From contig NZ_LFIQ01000119.1 in the NCBI RefSeq assembly GCF_001189245.1, positions 98,550-136,596 on the forward strand: a stretch of DNA of 38,047 nt. The letters run 5' to 3'. Position 1 is the first letter of the stretch; each line of letters opens with the position of its first letter. Positions 7,168 to 15,211 of this stretch are shown in pieces. The notes beneath the pieces are model-generated. The model worked only from the letters and a program-made list of their open reading frames with translations, was not told where the DNA came from and ran no database searches. The translations under genes were made by a program, and so were the position numbers. The stretch is from Bradyrhizobium pachyrhizi (lineage in GTDB: Bacteria > Pseudomonadota > Alphaproteobacteria > Rhizobiales > Xanthobacteraceae).

Positions 7168-9333
7168 TCACTTGCTACTCACATTAAGCCGGAATGCATT
7201 CTCGACAATGCGCAGGCCCACCTCGTTGCCGAGCGACATCAGCGATTCCGGATGGAATTGCACGCCGCCGACCGGCAGGGTCTTGTGCTCGATCACCATA
7301 GCGACGCCGTCTTCGGTGGTCGCGGTCACCGCCAGCACCTCGGGCACGCTGTCGCGCTCGACATAGAGCGAGTGGTACCGGCCGATCACGATCTCATTGG
7401 GCAGATTCCGCATTAGCCGGCCGCCGCGCACCTGGACGCGCGAGGGACGGCCATGCGCGGGCTGGCCGAGCTGGCCGAGCTGGCCGCCGAAATACTCGCC
7501 GATCGCCTGCACGCCGAGGCAGACGCCGAAGATCGGCAGCTTGTTCTCGAGCGCGGTATCGATGGTCTTCGCGATGCCGAAATCCTCCGGGCGACCCGGC
7601 CCGGGCGACAGCACCAAAAGGTCCCAGCCCTTCTTCTTGAGCATGTCCTGGGCATGGACGTGCCTGACCACGGTGACGTTGGCGCCGACCTGGCGGAAGT
7701 AATCGGCCAGCATGTGCACAAAACTGTCGTCGTGATCGATCAAGAGCACGTTCTTGCCGGAGCCGGTGGCGTCGGGCGCGAAATCGGACAGCGGCTTCGG
7801 CGGATCGCCGCGCAGCGCCTGGAACAGCGCCGCCGCCTTGACCTGGCACTCGCGATCCTCGGCAGCCGGATCGGAGTCAAACAGGCAGGTCGCACCGACG
7901 CGCACCTCGGCGAGGCCGTCCTTCATCCGGATGGTCCGGATGGTCAGCCCGGTGTTGATGCTGCCGTCGAAATTGACGCAGCCGATCGCGCCGGCGTACC
8001 AGCGCCGCGGCGACCGCTCATGGTCCTCGACGAATTGCATCGCCCACAATTTCGGCGCGCCGGTCACGGTCACGGCCCAGGCGTGGGTCAGGAAGGCGTC
8101 GAGCGAATCGAAGCCCGGCCGCAGCATGCCCTCGACGTGATCGACGGTGTGGAACAGCTTTGAGTAGGTCTCGATCTGACGCCGCGCCAGCACCTTGATG
8201 GTGCCGGGCACGCAGACGCGCGCCTTGTCGTTGCGGTCGACGTCGGTGCACATGTTGAGCTCGAACTCGTCCTTCTCCGAGTTCAACAGCTTGCGAATCT
8301 GCTCGGCATCGCTGATCGAATCCGAACCGCGCGCGATGGTGCCCGAGATCGGACAGGTCTCGACCCGGCGGCCATCGGAACGGACGAACATCTCCGGCGA
8401 CGCCGAGACCAGGAATTCGCCGTCGCCGAGATTCATCAGCGCGCCGTAGGGCGACGGGTTGATGCGGCAGAGCCGCTGGAACACTTCCGCCGGCGAGCGC
8501 TCGCAGGGCTCGGCAAACAGCTGTCCGGGCACCGCCTCGAACAGATCGCCGCGGGCAAACGCCGCGCGCGCGACCTCGACGGTCGCCTGGTACTCGCCCG
8601 GGGCGTGATCGGCAAAGCCCTGCCGGCCGTTCCTGGCGTAGAGGCTCGGCGCGGTCTCCTGCGACAGGCCGGCCGTGGATTTGCCCTTCCACGCGAACTC
8701 GTAAGTGAGCGCCACGCCGCGGCCGGTGGCGCGGTCATAGGCCAAGAGACGGTCCGGCACGTAGAGCACGATGTCGCGCTGGTCGGCCTCGCGGGCGCGC
8801 TTCTGCACGAGATCCTCGATCTGGAACACGAGGTCGTAGGCGAAGGCGCCGAACAGGCCGAGCAGCGGATCGGCATTGGAGGTGAACGCCGCCACCATGT
8901 CGCGCACCAGCGACATCACGCTGGCGCGACGCGTGCGTTGGTCTTCCTCGACCGGCGCGGCGCCGCGGATGATATGGCCGGCGAGCCGCGTCGCACTCCG
9001 CTCCGAGATCACGACGCAGGGTTCGCGCAGCACGTCGCCGAGGAAGGCGATCAAGACCCCGCCGCGCGGGTTCAGCGCCTGCAACGAGAAGTTGGTGCCC
9101 GACGTCTCCAGCACCAGCGGCGGATCGGCAAAGCCGAGGTCAAAGCTCTCGTAGCGGCCCGGCACCGTCGTGCCCGAGGACAGCACCACGCCGCGGCGGC
9201 GGTCCAGCAGCGCGATCAAATCGTCGAGGCGGTTGGCGCCGCCGGTGAACTGCTCGACCACGCGCGCGACCGCAAGGCCGCCATTGGTCAGATATTCGCT
9301 TCGAGCCGGCAGGGAGAAGACTGTCCTGTTCAT
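7168..9333 (-). CDS. trpE(G): Anthranilate synthase, fused TrpE-TrpG
   Basis: This 721-residue single-chain anthranilate synthase makes anthranilate from chorismate and glutamine, the first step of tryptophan synthesis. Residues 1 to about 510 are the chorismate-binding TrpE part. Its C-terminal half carries the conserved PISGT, the DVDRNDKARVC block and the VTVTGAPKLWAMQ region. After a short linker, about 525-721 are a class I glutamine amidotransferase: nucleophile elbow FGVCLGVQ and the catalytic HPES near the C-terminus. The fused form is typical of rhizobia. The ATG at 9333 follows an AGAGGA site. Upstream on the same strand lie the trpL leader peptide, an attenuator and a promoter, so the gene is controlled by Trp-dependent attenuation. 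It is not followed by other trp genes. Confidence 0.97.
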   Translation of the reverse strand: MNRTVFSLPARSEYLTNGGLAVARVVEQFTGGANRLDDLIALLDRRRGVVLSSGTTVPGRYESFDLGFADPPLVLETSGTNFSLQALNPRGGVLIAFLGDVLREPCVVISERSATRLAGHIIRGAAPVEEDQRTRRASVMSLVRDMVAAFTSNADPLLGLFGAFAYDLVFQIEDLVQKRAREADQRDIVLYVPDRLLAYDRATGRGVALTYEFAWKGKSTAGLSQETAPSLYARNGRQGFADHAPGEYQATVEVARAAFARGDLFEAVPGQLFAEPCERSPAEVFQRLCRINPSPYGALMNLGDGEFLVSASPEMFVRSDGRRVETCPISGTIARGSDSISDAEQIRKLLNSEKDEFELNMCTDVDRNDKARVCVPGTIKVLARRQIETYSKLFHTVDHVEGMLRPGFDSLDAFLTHAWAVTVTGAPKLWAMQFVEDHERSPRRWYAGAIGCVNFDGSINTGLTIRTIRMKDGLAEVRVGATCLFDSDPAAEDRECQVKAAALFQALRGDPPKPLSDFAPDATGSGKNVLLIDHDDSFVHMLADYFRQVGANVTVVRHVHAQDMLKKKGWDLLVLSPGPGRPEDFGIAKTIDTALENKLPIFGVCLGVQAIGEYFGGQLGQLGQPAHGRPSRVQVRGGRLMRNLPNEIVIGRYHSLYVERDSVPEVLAVTATTEDGVAMVIEHKTLPVGGVQFHPESLMSLGNEVGLRIVENAFRLNVSSK

Positions 9334-9387
9334 GTGATCCTCTTACGAGACTTGCCGAGAGAGCGCCACACAGGACAAACGAAGGGC

Positions 9388-9511
9388 GAATAAACTAACC
9401 ATCGGTCGCACTGCGATGGCGACCTTCGACGTTTGTGAAAAAAGAAAACGCACCGGCCACCTATGAAAAGGTGGGCCACCAACGACGGGATGGGCTGGCA
9501 ACGGTGCTCAT
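9388..9511 (-). promoter_or_regulatory. trp attenuator / leader RNA
   Basis: Downstream (minus strand) of the tandem Trp codons are two candidate terminators. The first is GGCCCACC-TTTTCATA-GGTGGCC (one bulged C), then GGTGCG and TTTTCTTTTTT (plus-strand A run at 9438-9448). A CGGTGC just before the T run can also pair with GCACCG at the 5' end. The second is CCATCG-N9-CGATGG (9399-9419), followed by TTAGTTTATT; an alternative GGTCGC/GCGACC stem competes with it. Mutually exclusive stems next to a WW leader peptide are the hallmark of transcription attenuation, known for trpE(G) in Sinorhizobium. Which hairpin is the terminator cannot be settled by eye. Confidence 0.75.
9461..9511 (-). CDS. 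trpL: trp leader peptide
   Basis: This is a 16-residue open frame, MSTVASPSRRWWPTFS, with two adjacent Trp codons (TGGTGG) just before the first attenuator hairpin. It is the expected ribosome-stalling peptide for tryptophan attenuation of trpE(G). There is no convincing ribosome site. The A of its ATG falls 8 bases past the end of the -10 element, so the mRNA probably starts at the ATG (leaderless), as reported for the Sinorhizobium meliloti trpL. In that species the peptide and the released RNA also act in trans; the same here is inference. Confidence 0.9.
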   Translation of the reverse strand: MSTVASPSRRWWPTFS

Positions 9512-9518
9512 GGCCCGT

Positions 9519-9547
9519 TACTCACCACCCGGCGCGGGCCGTGTCAA
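9519..9547 (-). promoter_or_regulatory. Promoter of trpL-trpE(G)
   Basis: On the minus strand a perfect TTGACA (plus-strand 9542-9547) is followed after exactly 17 bases by TGAGTA (9519-9524). The predicted start is at or next to 9511, the first base of the trpL ATG. Confidence 0.75.
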
Positions 9548-9690
9548 GAGATGGCCTGACAGCCCTGCCCCAGGGCGGGACGCCCCCTGGACGGCATTTT
9601 CGGGGTTTGAAGGGGCAAGAAACCGCGTAGCATTCGTCGAAATGGCGGCGGGTCGTCCGCCCAAAAAACAGACGGATGGCGGAGGCGCAG

Positions 9691-10689
9691 ATGGCGATTT
9701 TGGGTCTCGGATATGCCGGCTTCGGCTCCGACGCGCTCGACGACTGGCGGCAGTTCGGCACTGGCCTCGTCGGGCTGCAGGCGGTTGAGCGCGGCAATTC
9801 GCTGCTCGCGTTCCGGATGGACGACCGCAAGCAGCGCATCGTGATCGACCGCGCGCAGGGCGAAGGCACCCGGTTCTTCGGCTGGGAGGTGGCTGACAGT
9901 GCGGCCCTCGACGCGCTGGCGGCACGGCTGGAGCGCGCCGGCGTAGCGGTGATATCAGAGCCGCAGGCGCTCGCAGATAGCAGGCGGGTGCGCGGCTTGA
10001 TCTCGTTTCGGGATCCCGCCGGCAATCGTCTCGAGGCGTTTCATGGCGCCGAGATCGACGACACGCCGTTCAGGCCGGGCCGCTCGATCTCCGGCTTCCG
10101 CACCGGGCCACTCGGCCTCGGCCACGCCGTGCTGACCGTCGAGCACATCGCCCCGGTGATGAGCTTCTATGTCGACGTGCTCGGCTTCGGCCTCAGCGAC
10201 TACATCGAAAAGCCGTTCCGCGCCTATTTCTTCCACATCAATGCCCGCCACCACTCGCTGGCGCTGATCGAGACCGGCACGAACGGCATGCATCATCTGA
10301 TGGTGGAACTGTTCTCGCTCGACGATGTCGGCCAAGCCTATGACGTCGCGCAGCAGGAAGACCGGGTCAACGTCACGCTCGGCCGCCACACCAACGACCT
10401 GATGACGTCGTTCTACGCCAAATCGCCGTCCGCCTTCATGGTCGAGTGCGGCTGGGGCGGCCGCGAGATCGATCCCGCGAACTGGACACCGTTCGAGATG
10501 CATGACGGCCCGAGCCTGTGGGGCCACGAGCGGGTCTGGCTGTCGCCGGAGGACCGCGCCGTCGCGCGCGAGATGCGGATGCGTGCCGCCGCCGAGGGCA
10601 AGCGCGCGCCGGTGCAGGTGATGGAAGGCAATTTCAAGCTGATGTCCGGGACCTGCCCGTGGTGGGACGGGGTGCGAAATAACAGCTGA
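9691..10689 (+). CDS. Extradiol (type I, BphC-like) ring-cleavage dioxygenase, VOC superfamily
   Basis: This 332-residue two-domain VOC protein has the length and layout of 2,3-dihydroxybiphenyl 1,2-dioxygenase. The Fe(II) facial triad is present: H145 (LGHAVLTV), H202 (MHHLMVE) and E252 (FMVECGW). The second-sphere catalytic residues H187, H233 and Y242 also sit at BphC-like spacings (for example Y 10 and H 19 residues before the Glu). It should cleave a catechol-type ring next to the hydroxyls, in the cytoplasm. The ATG at 9691 is preferred over 9676: it has GGAGG 5 bases before it and gives the family N-terminus (M-x-I-x-x-LGY-x-GF). No hydrolase or hydratase of a meta-cleavage operon is beside it on this strand, so the substrate is unknown. 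Confidence 0.85.
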   Translation: MAILGLGYAGFGSDALDDWRQFGTGLVGLQAVERGNSLLAFRMDDRKQRIVIDRAQGEGTRFFGWEVADSAALDALAARLERAGVAVISEPQALADSRRVRGLISFRDPAGNRLEAFHGAEIDDTPFRPGRSISGFRTGPLGLGHAVLTVEHIAPVMSFYVDVLGFGLSDYIEKPFRAYFFHINARHHSLALIETGTNGMHHLMVELFSLDDVGQAYDVAQQEDRVNVTLGRHTNDLMTSFYAKSPSAFMVECGWGGREIDPANWTPFEMHDGPSLWGHERVWLSPEDRAVAREMRMRAAAEGKRAPVQVMEGNFKLMSGTCPWWDGVRNNS

Positions 10690-10695
10690 CAGTCG

Positions 10696-10728
10696 GTAGC
10701 CCGGATGAAGCGCAACGCAATCCGGGCG
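10696..10728. repeat. Repeat family D copy 1 (GTAGCCCGGATGAAGCGCAA)
   Basis: This is a short inverted element with GTAGCCCGGATGAAGCG and CGCAATCCGGGC arms. A longer copy lies at 31386-31470. It is in the gap after the dioxygenase gene. Confidence 0.75.
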
Positions 10729-10768
10729 ACGAGCTATGCGTAGTGAGATGGCGCGCCTCACACTCACC

Positions 10769-10886
10769 TGTCGTCCCGGCGAACGCCGGGACCCATAACC
10801 ACAGGGTGCAGTTGCTGGCGCATGACTACCAATCTGCCCATTACGGCGGTCGCGGCGTATGGGTCCCTGCTTTCGCAGGGACGACA
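10769..10886. repeat. Intergenic palindromic repeat, family B copy 2
   Basis: TGTCGTCCCGGCGAACGCCG and GGGACCCATAACC at the left; GCGTATGGGTCCCTGCTTTC and GCAGGGACGACA at the right. The outer ends are inverted; the inner arms have drifted (CGGCGAACGCCG against CTGCTTTCGCAG), with each keeping its own local hairpin. Confidence 0.85.
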
Positions 10887-10904
10887 GTTTGCTTGAGGAT
10901 ACAC

Positions 10905-11579
10905 CTACCCTAGGCGCTTCTTGAAGAAGTCCGTGGCGCGGCCCCAGGCGAGTTCGGCGGCCTCGCGGTCGTGCACCGACTGGCGCTGCTCGTTGACGAA
11001 GGCGTGCTCCGCGTCATAGCGGAACAGCTCGAGCGACTTGCCGGCGGCCTTCATCGCCTTCTCGAAATTGCCGACGAGCTCGGGCGTGCACCAATCGTCC
11101 TTGTTGGCGAAATGCGCCTGCAGCGGGATCCTGACGTCGGCGGGCTTGGCGGCCTGCTCCGGCGGGATGCCGTAGAACACGACGCCCGCGGTCAATTCCG
11201 GCACATGCACCGAGCCGATGATCGTCACCGCGCCGCCGAGGCAGAAGCCGGTGAGGCCTACCTTGGCGCCGTTCTTGGCGAGATACTGCGCAGCGCCACG
11301 CACCGTCTGCGTGGTGGCGTCCATGAAGTCGAGCGAGTTCATCTCTTTGCCGGCGGCGTCGGTGTCGTGATACGGCACAACCTTGCCCTTGTAGAGATCT
11401 GGCGCCAGCGCATCGAAGCCGGCCACCGCGAAGCGGTCGCACAGGCCCTTGATCTGGTCCGACAGGCCCCACCATTCCTGGATCACGACGACGCCGGGCG
11501 CGTTGCCGCGCGCCGCATTGGCGAGATAGCCCGACGCGTCCTTGCCGTCCGGACGCTTGAAGCTGATGCTGGTACCCAT
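10905..11579 (-). CDS. Dienelactone hydrolase family protein
   Basis: This is a 224-residue alpha/beta hydrolase. The DLH triad is visible: Cys113 in GFCLGG, an Asp in the ANKDDWC segment (D161/D162) and His192 in DAEHAF. E35 (IQEWWGL) matches the Glu that pairs with the Cys in the resting enzyme. Dienelactone hydrolases open dienelactones to maleylacetate in the chlorocatechol branch, but many family members act on other esters. The ATG at 11579 has GGAGGA 4 bases upstream; a longer frame to 11645 lacks such a site. It faces the extradiol dioxygenase convergently, so a shared pathway is possible but not shown. Confidence 0.88.
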   Translation of the reverse strand: MGTSISFKRPDGKDASGYLANAARGNAPGVVVIQEWWGLSDQIKGLCDRFAVAGFDALAPDLYKGKVVPYHDTDAAGKEMNSLDFMDATTQTVRGAAQYLAKNGAKVGLTGFCLGGAVTIIGSVHVPELTAGVVFYGIPPEQAAKPADVRIPLQAHFANKDDWCTPELVGNFEKAMKAAGKSLELFRYDAEHAFVNEQRQSVHDREAAELAWGRATDFFKKRLG

Positions 11580-11656
11580 GAGTTCCTCCGCAATGTTTGC
11601 CGGCTGATTGGCCGGCATCTTGTCCGCACTCGGCGGCCGACGCAATTGACGACACT

Positions 11657-11699
11657 GTCATTCCGGGTTCGATGCTACCGCGTCACCCCGGAATGACGG
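11657..11699. repeat. Intergenic palindromic repeat, family A copy 4 (short form)
   Basis: GTCATTCCGGGTTCGATGCT and ACCGCGTCACCCCGGAATGA. Only the outer modules of the family remain; the central CTCGAG palindrome is absent. It lies upstream of the dienelactone hydrolase gene. Confidence 0.8.
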
Positions 11700-11712
11700 A
11701 GAGATTACAAAC

Positions 11713-11737
11713 AAAAAAGCCCCCGAAGGGGCTTTTT
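11713..11737 (-). terminator. Rho-independent terminator of fbcFH
   Basis: Read on the minus strand: AAAAAGCCCC-TTCG-GGGGCTTTTTT, a perfect stem with a UUCG-type tetraloop and a T run, 26 bases after the fbcH stop. This is the strongest terminator in the window. Confidence 0.93.
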
Positions 11738-11762
11738 CAAACTCGCTATACCGTAGCCGAGA

Positions 11763-13835
11763 TCAGTGGGCGTTGGCCCAGACCTTGCGCTTGGTGAAGT
11801 ACATCAGGAACGCGAAGACGACCAGGAAGAAGAACACCTGCATGCCGATCCGCTTGCGCTCCTCCATGTGCGGCTCGGCCGCCCACATCAGGAACGTGGT
11901 GACGTCATGCGCGTACTGCTTGACCGTCGCCGGCGAGCCGTCGTCGAAGGTCACCTGACCGTCGGACAGCGGCTTCGGCATCTTGATGGCGTGGCCGGGG
12001 AAGTACTTGTTGTAGTACGAACCCTCGGGGATCGTGACGCCGGCCGGAGCCTTGTCCTCGAAGCCCTGCAGGATGGCGTCGACGTAATCCGGTCCCTGCT
12101 CCTGGTACTGGGTGAAGAAGTCGATCGCGAACTGCGGGAAGCCGCGCTTGTAGGACCGCGCCTTGGTGATCAGCGAGAGGTCGGGCGGCGCCGCGCCGCC
12201 GTTGGCCGCGCGCGCGGCCTGCTCGTTCGGGAACGGCGACGGGAAGTAATCCGCCGGGCGGCCCGGACGCTCGAACATCTCGCCCTGGTCGTTCGGGCCG
12301 TCCTTGATCTTGTATTCGGACGCGAACGCCGCCGCCTGCGCCGGCGAATAGCCGGGGCCGCCGGGATCGGCGAGGTTGCGGAACGCGACATAGGACAGGC
12401 CGTGACAGGCCGCGCAGACTTCCTTGTAGACCTTCAAGCCGCGCTGCAGCGAACCACGGTCAAACTTGCCGAAAGGGCCGGAGAACGACCACTTCTGGGC
12501 CGGCGGCGCAGTGCCGCCCTCATCTGCCTTGGCGTTCTGGGTGCCGCCGACGAGCAGGCTGCCGGCCACCACCATCGCGAGCATTACAGAGGCCGCGGTC
12601 GCGGCCCTGCCCTTGCTCTTCGCCAGCACGTCGTCTGCGATCGAGTTCGGCACCGGGCGCGGCGTCTCGATGCGGGCGAGCAGCGGCAGCACGATCAGGA
12701 AGTAGGCGAAGTAGCAGACCGTCAGGATGCGGCCGGCGATCACATAGATGCCTTCCGGCGGCTGCGAGCCGAGGTAGCCGAGCAGGATGCAGACCACCAC
12801 GAAGATCCAGAAGAACTGCTTGGCCAACGGACGATACTTCGACGAACGGGTCCGTGCGCTGTCGAGCCAAGGCAGGAAGCACAGGATGATGATCGCCGAG
12901 AACATCGCCACGACGCCGGCGAGCTTGTTCGGGATCGAACGCAGGATCGCGTAGAACGGCAGGTAGTACCATTCAGGCACGATGTGCGCCGGCGTCACGC
13001 CCGGGTTCGCCGGGATGTAGTTGTCGGCGTCGCCGAGATAGTTCGGCATGTAGAAGATGAACCAGGCGAAGAAGATCAGGAAGCAGGACACGCCGAACAT
13101 GTCCTTGATCGTCGCATACGGCGTGAACGGCACGGTGTCCTTCTCGGTCTTGGCCTCGACGCCGGCTGGGTTGTTCTGACCCGCGACATGCAGCGCCCAG
13201 ACGTGCAGCACGACCACGCCGGCGATCACGAACGGCAGCAGGTAGTGCAGCGAGAAGAAGCGGTTCAGCGTCGGGTTGCCGACCGAATAGCCGCCCCACA
13301 GCAAGGTCACGATGCTCTCGCCGAAATAGGGCACGGCCGAGAACAGATTGGTGATGACGGTGGCGCCCCAGAAGCTCATCTGGCCCCACGGCAGCACGTA
13401 GCCCATGAAGCCCGTCGCCATCATCAGGAGATAGATGATGACGCCGAGGATCCACAGCACCTCACGCGGCTCCTTGTACGACCCGTAATAGAGGCCGCGG
13501 AACATATGGATGTAGACGGCGAAAAAGAACATCGACGCGCCGCAGGCATGCATGTTGCGCAGCAGCCAGCCATAGTTGACGTCGCGGACGATCAGCTCGA
13601 CCGACTTGAAGGCGAGGTCGGCGTGCGGCGTGTAGTGCATCGCCAGGATCACGCCGGTCAGGATCTGCAGCGCCAGCATCATCGACAGGATGGCGCCGAA
13701 GGTCCACCAGTAGTTCAGGTTGCGCGGCGTCGGATAGGCCACGAACGAGGAGTGGATCAGGCCGAAGATCGGAAGGCGCCGTTCGATCCACTTCAAGGCG
13801 GGGTTGCTCGGTTGGAAATCAGATGGTCCGCTCAT
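11763..13835 (-). CDS. fbcH: Cytochrome b / cytochrome c1 fusion precursor of the bc1 complex
   Basis: This 690-residue precursor is cut after export into cytochrome b and cytochrome c1 of the ubiquinol:cytochrome c oxidoreductase. Residues 1 to about 405 are cytochrome b: multiple membrane helices, haem ligands H96/H110 and H197/H211, and the Qo-site PEWY at 287-290. Residues 413-438 form a signal-peptide-like helix ending in AKA, the likely processing point. The c1 part has its haem site C474-A-A-C477-H478, a methionine ligand at M619 (IKMPKPL) and a C-terminal anchor at about 663-680. The b/c1 fusion is characteristic of Bradyrhizobium and relatives. It follows the Rieske gene by 72 bases on the same strand and ends at a strong terminator, so the two form one operon. 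Confidence 0.98.
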   Translation of the reverse strand: MSGPSDFQPSNPALKWIERRLPIFGLIHSSFVAYPTPRNLNYWWTFGAILSMMLALQILTGVILAMHYTPHADLAFKSVELIVRDVNYGWLLRNMHACGASMFFFAVYIHMFRGLYYGSYKEPREVLWILGVIIYLLMMATGFMGYVLPWGQMSFWGATVITNLFSAVPYFGESIVTLLWGGYSVGNPTLNRFFSLHYLLPFVIAGVVVLHVWALHVAGQNNPAGVEAKTEKDTVPFTPYATIKDMFGVSCFLIFFAWFIFYMPNYLGDADNYIPANPGVTPAHIVPEWYYLPFYAILRSIPNKLAGVVAMFSAIIILCFLPWLDSARTRSSKYRPLAKQFFWIFVVVCILLGYLGSQPPEGIYVIAGRILTVCYFAYFLIVLPLLARIETPRPVPNSIADDVLAKSKGRAATAASVMLAMVVAGSLLVGGTQNAKADEGGTAPPAQKWSFSGPFGKFDRGSLQRGLKVYKEVCAACHGLSYVAFRNLADPGGPGYSPAQAAAFASEYKIKDGPNDQGEMFERPGRPADYFPSPFPNEQAARAANGGAAPPDLSLITKARSYKRGFPQFAIDFFTQYQEQGPDYVDAILQGFEDKAPAGVTIPEGSYYNKYFPGHAIKMPKPLSDGQVTFDDGSPATVKQYAHDVTTFLMWAAEPHMEERKRIGMQVFFFLVVFAFLMYFTKRKVWANAH

Positions 13836-13907
13836 TGATGCGATCCTGAAGAAGAAAAACGACGCGATGGGTCCAAGTGGAAGCTGAAATCCCGGAGGGG
13901 CCGGGAC

Positions 13908-14438
13908 TTAGCCGATCTGGATTTTGGTGTCGGAAAGGAAGGCGTAGGGCGGCACCGCCAGGTTGGCGGGCGCCGGCCCCTGGCGGATACGACCGGAGGA
14001 GTCGTACTGCGAGCCGTGGCAGGGGCAGAAGAAGCCGTCGTAATTGCCCTCATGGGCGATCGGGATGCAGCCGAGATGGGTGCAGATGCCGATCACGACC
14101 AGCCACTGGTCGTGGCCGGCCTTGACGCGGGCCGAGTCAGGCTGCGGATCGGGCAGGCTCGAGAGCGCCACGCTCTGGGCCTCCTGGATCTGCTTCTTGG
14201 TGCGATGGCTGATGTAGATCGGCTTGCCGCGCCAGAAGACCTTGATGTCCTGGCCCTCGGCGATCGGCGTCAGATCGACCTCGATCGGCGCGCCGGCCGC
14301 GATCGTCGCGGCATCCGGGTTCATCTGCGCAACCAGCGGCCAGACGGTGGCGGCTGCGCCGACCGCGGCGGCAGCTCCGGTTGCAACAAAGAGAAAATCA
14401 CGGCGTGTCGGATGGTCCGCCGAAGACGCTGTCGTCAC
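13908..14438 (-). CDS. petA (fbcF): Rieske iron-sulfur subunit of the bc1 complex
   Basis: This 176-residue protein accepts an electron from ubiquinol at the Qo site. The N-terminus has a Tat motif (TRRDFLFVA) that leads into a membrane anchor (about 15-38). The [2Fe-2S] site is complete: CTHLGC and CPCHGS supply two Cys, two His and the disulfide pair. The start is a GTG at 14438 with AGGA close upstream; no ATG nearby gives the full Tat signal. It is the first gene of fbcFH. The 277-base gap to divergent trmL must hold its promoter, but no clear -35/-10 was recognised. Confidence 0.97.
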   Translation of the reverse strand: MTTASSADHPTRRDFLFVATGAAAAVGAAATVWPLVAQMNPDAATIAAGAPIEVDLTPIAEGQDIKVFWRGKPIYISHRTKKQIQEAQSVALSSLPDPQPDSARVKAGHDQWLVVIGICTHLGCIPIAHEGNYDGFFCPCHGSQYDSSGRIRQGPAPANLAVPPYAFLSDTKIQIG

Positions 14439-14715
14439 GATTCCTAGCCCTTTCTTTTCTGCAGCCGGTGGAACCGCCCCGGAGACGCAGGACGCGCCTC
14501 AAGAAAGGCTGCCGGCGCCCGCGGCCCCCGCGGCGGCAGAAAACCGCTATTCCCCACCCCAAATGGCGGAACAGCAGTCCAGAATCGTTCTATTGGCACC
14601 CTTGCCGGACGAGCGCAAGCCCGCTATCGGCTCGCACACGTGCAATGCACGAAATCCGCGCCGAGCGATGTTTTATTGAGACAATTTCATCCGGATTTCA
14701 CAGGCCGCCCGCACC

Positions 14716-15201
14716 ATGCAGATCGCGCTGTTCCAGCCCGACATCCCCCAGAATACAGGGACAATTCTGCGCCTCTGCGCCTGTCTGGACGTGGCAGCCC
14801 ATATCATCGAACCGGCGGGATTCGACACCTCGGACCGGAATTTCCGCCGGGCGGGTATGGACTATCTCGACCATGTGCGGTTGAAGCGTCACGACTCGTG
14901 GTCGAAATTCGAGGAATGGCGGGCCGAGGCCGGATGCCGGCTGGTGCTGTTCACGACCAAGGCGGCGAAATCCTATCTTGATTTCGCGTATACGGCCTCC
15001 GATGTGCTGCTGTTCGGGCGCGAGACGGCAGGGGTGACCGACGCGGTGGTGGCGGCTGCGGATGCGCGGCTGGTGATTCCGATCCGGCCGACGATGCGTT
15101 CGCTCAATGTGGCCGTCACGGCGGCCATGGCCGTCGGCGAGGCGCTGCGGCAGACCGGTTCAGGAAGCGCCGGTTCGGGAATTGCCGGTTCGGCAACTTA
15201 A
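14716..15201 (+). CDS. trmL: tRNA (cytidine/uridine(34)-2'-O)-methyltransferase
   Basis: This is a 161-residue SPOUT-fold methyltransferase that methylates the wobble ribose of tRNA-Leu. The family motifs are present: IALFQPDIPQNTG at the N-terminus, LLFGRETAGV in the middle and IPIRPTMRSLNVAVTAAMA forming the trefoil-knot SAM site. The C-terminal 13 or so residues (GSGSAGSGIAGSAT) are low complexity, coded by a 15-base tandem repeat, and lie beyond the usual family end. It is the first gene of the run trmL-queE-queD-hemF, two of which also serve wobble-position modification. QueE starts 11 bases after its stop. Confidence 0.93.
   Translation: MQIALFQPDIPQNTGTILRLCACLDVAAHIIEPAGFDTSDRNFRRAGMDYLDHVRLKRHDSWSKFEEWRAEAGCRLVLFTTKAAKSYLDFAYTASDVLLFGRETAGVTDAVVAAADARLVIPIRPTMRSLNVAVTAAMAVGEALRQTGSGSAGSGIAGSAT
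15155..15199 (+). repeat. Three-unit 15-bp tandem repeat in the 3' end of trmL
   Basis: CCGGTTC begins at 15155, 15170 and 15185, exactly 15 bases apart. The units read CCGGTTCAGGAAGCG, CCGGTTCGGGAATTG and CCGGTTCGGCAACTT. The in-frame period adds five residues per unit. Confidence 0.85.
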
Positions 15202-15211
15202 GGGATTTTTG

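Noticed and set aside
9676..9690. ATG 9676 as start of the extradiol dioxygenase
   Set aside because: The GGAGG ribosome site lies after it and is placed for ATG 9691, which also matches the family N-terminus.
11766..13838. A 690-codon open frame on the plus strand opposite fbcH
   Set aside because: It mirrors fbcH almost exactly and its product is Arg/His/Asp/Gln-rich with no domain. Such antisense frames are common in GC-rich codon use.
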